10,340 bases of DNA from Pseudomonadota bacterium (lineage in GTDB: Bacteria > Pseudomonadota > Gammaproteobacteria > Steroidobacterales > Steroidobacteraceae). This document shows positions 7,038 to 10,340 of the stretch, piece after piece. The stretch covers positions 1 through 10,340 of the forward strand of contig JAPTUI010000670.1 in NCBI GenBank assembly GCA_028067895.1, read 5' to 3'. Below the pieces are notes generated by a model. The model was not told the DNA's origin. It was given only the letters and a program-made list of their open reading frames with translations, and made no database searches. Position 1 is the first letter of the stretch. Each line of letters starts with the position of its first letter. A program made the translations under genes and the position numbers.

Positions 7038-7865
7038 TCACTTTCCCTGAGCACCCGCGCTGGGCAGCTGCAGTCGCTTTTCCGTTTCGGCGACATCGGC
7101 AAGCGGCAGCTGCAGCGCCTGGGCGAGTGCGGCGGTGCGCTCCACCAGGGCGATGTTGCGCGCCAGCACGCCCTTGCGCAGGTACAGGCAATCCTCGAGA
7201 CCGGCGCGAGCATTGCCCCCGAGCGCGAGCGCCATGGCCGTCAGCTCCAGATTGCTCTTGCCGATCGCGATGATCTGCCAGATGCACCTCGACGGCAGGC
7301 GGCGCACCATCATCATCAGGTTGTCGGGCGTCGCCGCCATGCCGCCGCGCACCCCGAGCACGATGCTGAACTGCAGCGGCTCGGCGAGCAGTCCCTCCTC
7401 GTACAACCGCAGGCACGCATCGAGGTGCCCGGTGTCGTAGATCTCCAGTTCCGGCTTCACGTCGAGTTCGCGCATGCGAGCGGCGAGCCGCCGGACCCCA
7501 TTCGGCGGATTGAGGAATTCTCCCTCGCCGAAGCTCATCGAGCAGGGATTGAGAGTCGCCATGCGCGGGCGCAGCTCCACCAGCTTCTCGCGCTCCTCGA
7601 ACGGGACCGTCAGGCCCACCCCCGTCGACATCTGGATGAGGATCGGGCATTTCTCCCGGATCAGGTCCATGACCCGCCGGGCGATGCCGAGATCCGCTGT
7701 AGGACGCTGATCGGCATCGCGCAGGTGAATGTGCGCCACCGCCGCGCCCGCCCGGTAGGCCGCGTGGACATCGTTCGCGATCTCCTCGGGCGTGGTGGGC
7801 AGATGGGCATTGTCCGCCTTGGTGGCAATGGGTCCGGTAGGTGCGACGGTGATGACGATGCTCAT
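7038..7865 (-). CDS. beta-keto acid cleavage enzyme (BKACE, DUF849)
   Basis: A 275-residue TIM-barrel enzyme of the BKACE family. Members condense a beta-keto acid with acetyl-CoA and split it into acetoacetate and a shortened acyl-CoA; the founder is 3-keto-5-aminohexanoate cleavage enzyme (Kce). The zinc ligands are recognisable as His45 and His47 (AHIHLRD, 44-50) and Glu224 (GLED). Ser80, Thr104, Glu141, Arg220 and Asp225 occupy the positions of the Kce active-site residues as I recall them, with constant offsets, so the enzyme looks fully active. The frame is open upstream to 8099, but homology begins at MSIVITVAP, and the ATG at 7865 overlaps the upstream TGA (ATGA). The substrate side chain cannot be inferred with confidence. 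It ends 31 nt before the LysR gene. With the upstream dehydrogenase it would form a two-step module: 3-hydroxy acid to beta-keto acid to acyl-CoA plus acetoacetate. Confidence 0.95.
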   Translation of the reverse strand: MSIVITVAPTGPIATKADNAHLPTTPEEIANDVHAAYRAGAAVAHIHLRDADQRPTADLGIARRVMDLIREKCPILIQMSTGVGLTVPFEEREKLVELRPRMATLNPCSMSFGEGEFLNPPNGVRRLAARMRELDVKPELEIYDTGHLDACLRLYEEGLLAEPLQFSIVLGVRGGMAATPDNLMMMVRRLPSRCIWQIIAIGKSNLELTAMALALGGNARAGLEDCLYLRKGVLARNIALVERTAALAQALQLPLADVAETEKRLQLPSAGAQGK

Positions 7866-9145
7866 GATGGGTGCGATATCGCGCTGTGGAGTGATTGGCT
7901 GCCGGGCGCTCCGGCGCTGAGAAGTTCGTCCAGGTGCTGCGGTGGGCTCAGTCCTGCCGCAAGGCTCGGCAGGACGGCTTCGTGGATCGCGAGAGTCAGA
8001 TCGAGGCCGACGTAATCGGCATTCTCCACCGGTCCCATGACCGCAAGACGCAGCCCGATGGTCCTCAGGGCGATCAAGTCGACCGTCTCGGCGGCGCACA
8101 TTCCGCCCTCGACCAGGGCCAGGGCTTCCCGCCAGAGCGCACAGCGCAGCCGGCGCGCGATCCCGCGATCTGCTTCCGACAGCGGTGGGCCTGCTGCCGG
8201 CGCACCGTCGTCCGCCGCGCGGCCCAGGCGTCTCTCCAGGTGCGTCCGCAGACGCTCGGCCGCGCGTTCACGCGCGCCCGGTGGCCACAGCAGCAAGCCC
8301 CGATCGGTCTTCGCCCCCAGTTGACCCTCGGCCACTTTCTCACGCAGCAGCCGTGCCGGCCGCGGGTCGCTGTTGAGCCCTGGAAGCGTGTCGGTGAGTT
8401 CACGGGCCACCTCACTCGCACCCGCGCGGCGCATCTCGGCAATCGGACCCCGAACGGCGAGTGATACGCCGAGCGTTGCCGCCACGATCCGGTCCACCGA
8501 TTCAGGTGTACAGGTGCCCTCGGACACGAGCGCCAGGGCTTCGCGCCACAGCGCGTGCTGCAGCCGGTTACCCACGAATCCCGGCACGTCGCGCTCGACG
8601 CGCACAGGAGTCTTGCCGAGCGCAACCAGGAACTCGACGGTACGCTGCATGACCTCCTGTGTGGTTCGCTGTCCACGGATGACTTCGACCACCGGGATGA
8701 GTTGCGGGGGATTCCACCAGTGCGTGCCCAGAGCGCGCTCCGGGCGGGTCGTGAGCATCGCGATCTGCGTGATGGGCAGGACGGAAGAGTTGCTCATGAG
8801 GATCGCGTCGGGATTCGCGGCGTCGAGGCGCGCGAACACCTGCCGCTTGACCAGCAGATCCTCGACGATCGCCTCAATCACGATGCCGGCCTCCCGAGCC
8901 GCCTGCTCGAGCACGGTCTGCGCCCGCACACGTGCGGCGGCTGCGGGGACCGCGCTACGGAGTGCTGCGCAGGCCTGCGCCAGCGCAGCGGCATTCGTAT
9001 CGTGCAGCATCACCGGGAAGCCCGCGCGCAGAACCATCTCCGCGATGCCCCGCCCGAGCAGACCCGTGCCAATGACGGCCACCGGAGTCATTCCTGACTG
9101 CCCTGCCGATGCCGAACTGTCGCGCACGCTGCTCACCGGGCTCAT
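7862..9145 (-). CDS. 3-hydroxyacyl-CoA / 3-hydroxy-acid dehydrogenase with duplicated C-terminal domain
   Basis: A 427-residue protein of the 3HCDH/lambda-crystallin group. The NAD-binding motif GTGLLG is at 26-31. The catalytic His-Glu dyad is His142 (GTHWWNPP, 140-147) and Glu154, at the usual 12-residue spacing. Ser119/Ser120 and Asn193 fit the other active-site positions. The C-terminal dimerisation domain occurs twice, at about 187-286 and 330-412, each beginning with the same LWREALALV segment. The WW after the catalytic His, where beta-oxidation enzymes have FF or similar, and the pairing with BKACE suggest that it may act on a free 3-hydroxy acid as L-carnitine dehydrogenase does; this is inference. 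Start: the ATG at 9145 overlaps the SDR stop (ATGA); an internal ATG at 9091, just before the first beta-strand, is an alternative giving 409 residues. Its TGA overlaps the BKACE ATG in the same way. Confidence 0.92.
   Translation of the reverse strand: MSPVSSVRDSSASAGQSGMTPVAVIGTGLLGRGIAEMVLRAGFPVMLHDTNAAALAQACAALRSAVPAAAARVRAQTVLEQAAREAGIVIEAIVEDLLVKRQVFARLDAANPDAILMSNSSVLPITQIAMLTTRPERALGTHWWNPPQLIPVVEVIRGQRTTQEVMQRTVEFLVALGKTPVRVERDVPGFVGNRLQHALWREALALVSEGTCTPESVDRIVAATLGVSLAVRGPIAEMRRAGASEVARELTDTLPGLNSDPRPARLLREKVAEGQLGAKTDRGLLLWPPGARERAAERLRTHLERRLGRAADDGAPAAGPPLSEADRGIARRLRCALWREALALVEGGMCAAETVDLIALRTIGLRLAVMGPVENADYVGLDLTLAIHEAVLPSLAAGLSPPQHLDELLSAGAPGSQSLHSAISHPS
8118..8140. repeat. 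copy 1 of a 23-bp internal direct repeat in the dehydrogenase gene
   Basis: The 23 bases here match those at 8532-8554 with two mismatches. They encode the start of the second C-terminal domain of the dehydrogenase (LWREALALV). The repeat shows duplication of this domain at DNA level, or strong codon preference on a conserved peptide. Confidence 0.75.
8532..8554. repeat. copy 2 of the 23-bp internal direct repeat in the dehydrogenase gene
   Basis: Partner of the repeat at 8118-8140 (21 of 23 bases identical); it encodes the same LWREALALV segment at the start of the first C-terminal domain. Confidence 0.75.
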
Positions 9146-9942
9146 CCGGCCGTATAGCCGCCGTCCGCATAGAGGATATGCCCGGTGTAGAAATCCGATG
9201 CGCGCGAGCACAGAAAGAGCAGCGGACCGGCGAGGTCCGCCGGCTCGCCAAGTCGGCCGAGCGGCACCCGGGTCAGGAAGCCGGCTCGCGCGCTGCGGGC
9301 CTTCTCGTTGTCCTCGAACATCCAGGCGGTGAGCGGCGAGCGAAACACGGTCGGCGCGATCGCATTAACCGTGATGGCGTACTTGCCCCATTCGCAGCCG
9401 AGCGCACGGGTGATGCCGTCGACAGCCGACTTCGAGGCGCAATAGGCCGAATAGCCGGCCGGATGGCCGAGCAGTCCGCGCGCCGAGGAGGTGAGCACCA
9501 CCTTGCCGCCGCGGCCCTGGCGGATCATGTGCACGCCGGCCGCCCGGGCCATGAGCCACGCTCCGGTGACGTTGGCCTCCATGACCCGGGCGAAGCGCCC
9601 GGGCGACATCTCGACGATGCTCGACACATCGTTCATACCGGAGGCCACCACGAGGATATCGATGGCGCCGAAGCGATTCACCGCCGCTGCGGCGATGGCC
9701 TCGGCGTCGGCCTCGGTATTGGAGCGGCGCGCAATGACCTGCACATCGGTCGCGTGCGAGCGGCACGCCCCGGCGAGCGATTCGAGCTCGCCGGCCCTGC
9801 TGGCCGCCAGCGTCAGCTTCGCGCCGGCAGCCGCGAGTGTGCGGGAAGCGAGCGCCCCGAAGGCGCCGGACGCGCCGACCACGACCGCGCTCCTGCCCCG
9901 GATATCAAACAGCGCGTGGGGTTCTTCAAATCCGCCGGCCAT
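9142..9942 (-). CDS. SDR-family NAD(P)-dependent oxidoreductase
   Basis: A 266-residue classical short-chain dehydrogenase, full length for the family. The Rossmann glycine motif GASGAFG is at 23-29. The fourth-strand NNAG motif is replaced by ASGMN (100-104). The catalytic tetrad is visible as Asn124, Ser153 (in TSSARG), Tyr167 and Lys171 (YSAYCASK, 164-171). The C-terminus has the common ending YADGGYTAG. It should oxidise or reduce an alcohol/ketone of the pathway intermediate in the cytoplasm; the cofactor and substrate are not evident. A short N-terminal arm (1-16) precedes the first strand. The start at 9942 follows the cupin stop by 14 nt with only a weak ribosome binding site. The TGA at 9144-9142 overlaps the ATG of the next gene (ATGA), which suggests coupled translation with the hydroxyacyl dehydrogenase. 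Confidence 0.93.
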   Translation of the reverse strand: MAGGFEEPHALFDIRGRSAVVVGASGAFGALASRTLAAAGAKLTLAASRAGELESLAGACRSHATDVQVIARRSNTEADAEAIAAAAVNRFGAIDILVVASGMNDVSSIVEMSPGRFARVMEANVTGAWLMARAAGVHMIRQGRGGKVVLTSSARGLLGHPAGYSAYCASKSAVDGITRALGCEWGKYAITVNAIAPTVFRSPLTAWMFEDNEKARSARAGFLTRVPLGRLGEPADLAGPLLFLCSRASDFYTGHILYADGGYTAG

Positions 9943-9956
9943 TGCAGTGTGTCCCG

Positions 9957-10301
9957 CTATTTCTTCGGCGGATAGGGCATCACCACCAGGATGGTGGCCA
10001 CTTCGTTGCCCGGATTGGTGAGCGTGCGCTCCACGTTGGGGCCGATGCAGACCGAGTCGAACGTCTGCAGGACCCGATCCTCACCCTCGGCACTCACGCG
10101 GATGCGGCCGGCAAGCACGACATACACCTTCTCCAGCGGCGATGCATCCGGCCCGGCGCCTCCGCCGGGCAGGATGTGCGACAGACCCACCCAGAAGTTC
10201 CTCGGCCCGCCTTCTTCGAAACCCTGCAGGCGCAGCGCCTTGACGTCGAAATGGTTGGGCGCCTCGTACGGCTGCGCGCTCTCCAGGCTCTTGACGTGCA
10301 T
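9957..10301 (-). CDS. small single-domain cupin protein lacking the usual metal ligands
   Basis: A 114-residue protein that fits one cupin beta-barrel. Residues about 43-70 correspond to cupin motif 1 and 80-97 to motif 2. Motif 1 keeps the Pro-Gly-Gly turn (45-48), Glu57 and the VVLAG strand (61-65), but the His-X-His pair is replaced by Gly and Asp. In motif 2 (FDSVCIGPNVERTLTNPGNE, 81-100) the usual His is Arg92. It is therefore unlikely to bind iron or manganese in the classical way; a ligand-binding or structural role, or a metal-free isomerase or lyase activity, is possible. The ATG at 10301 is preferred over the GTG at 10304 because AGGA lies 7 nt upstream of the ATG and only 4 nt from the GTG. 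The stop is 14 nt before the SDR gene, so the two are probably co-transcribed. The fold is clear; the function is not known. Confidence 0.82.
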   Translation of the reverse strand: MHVKSLESAQPYEAPNHFDVKALRLQGFEEGGPRNFWVGLSHILPGGGAGPDASPLEKVYVVLAGRIRVSAEGEDRVLQTFDSVCIGPNVERTLTNPGNEVATILVVMPYPPKK

Positions 10302-10304
10302 CAC

Positions 10305-10340
10305 TCAGTCCTGTCCGGTCTCGATGCGGTACTGGCCGCT
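10305..10340 (-). CDS. C-terminal end of an unidentified gene (partial, cut by window edge)
   Basis: On the minus strand an open frame enters from the window edge and reads SGQYRIETGQD before a TGA at 10307-10305. The stop lies three bases before the preferred cupin ATG and abuts the alternative GTG start, so this frame is probably the end of the preceding gene in the same operon. Eleven residues are too few to name a family. The main support is its position and tight junction with the cupin gene, which is the usual arrangement throughout this cluster. The frame could be chance. Confidence 0.4.
   Translation of the reverse strand, partial: SGQYRIETGQD

Noticed and set aside
7866..8099. Upstream extension of the BKACE frame by 78 codons
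   Set aside because: It overlaps the end of the dehydrogenase gene, is Arg/Pro-rich and has no BKACE homology; the ATG at 7865 fits the family start and the ATGA overlap.
9146..9211. Upstream extension of the dehydrogenase frame to 9211
   Set aside because: It lies inside the SDR gene and adds no homologous residues; the ATG at 9145 with stop overlap is more likely.
1..10340. CRISPR arrays, tRNA or rRNA genes, insertion sequences
   Set aside because: No regularly spaced repeats, cloverleaf-like segments or transposase motifs were seen on either strand, despite the truncated genes that might suggest a mobile element.

Overview
The window is GC-rich DNA (roughly 63-65% G+C by eye) from what looks like a proteobacterium. 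Every gene I can support reads on the minus strand, so transcription runs from position 10340 towards 1. The protein families (BKACE, lambda-crystallin-type 3-hydroxyacyl dehydrogenase, DAPG-hydrolase-like protein, EthD, CocE/NonD, MFS, NodD/NahR-type LysR) are typical of catabolic accessory clusters in soil or water bacteria. No housekeeping or rRNA/tRNA gene is present to fix the taxon.

Layout in the direction of transcription. Block 1 (10340-7038) is tightly packed: the last 11 codons of an unidentified gene, a small cupin that lacks the usual metal ligands (10301-9957), an SDR oxidoreductase (9942-9142), a 3-hydroxyacyl/3-hydroxy-acid dehydrogenase with two C-terminal domains (9145-7862) and a beta-keto acid cleavage enzyme, BKACE (7865-7038). 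SDR/dehydrogenase and dehydrogenase/BKACE each overlap by ATGA, so translation is probably coupled. Block 2 (7006-4335) is a LysR regulator, 31 nt after BKACE and on the same strand, then a thiamine-diphosphate-dependent enzyme of the acetolactate synthase superfamily. Block 3 (4315-2689) is a tandem EthD-domain protein and, after a 127-nt gap with a strong GC hairpin, a short homologue of the C-C hydrolase PhlG. Block 4 (2622-362) is decaying: the start of a CocE/NonD esterase joined to the end of an EthD-like protein, an intact MFS transporter (2050-815), and an arylsulfotransferase remnant with frameshifts and an internal deletion. Positions 1-361 hold nothing I can assign.

Working model (inference): the MFS protein imports an organic acid or phenolic compound; the SDR and the 3-hydroxy-acid dehydrogenase oxidise hydroxyl groups to give a beta-keto acid; BKACE splits it with acetyl-CoA into acetoacetate and an acyl-CoA. 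The PhlG-like and ThDP enzymes would make or break further C-C bonds next to carbonyls. The dehydrogenase-BKACE pairing parallels carnitine catabolism, where 3-dehydrocarnitine is cleaved by a BKACE, but the other genes do not fit carnitine. The substrate cannot be read from the sequence. The combination of three different C-C cleaving or joining families with two degraded neighbouring genes is the most interesting aspect of the window.
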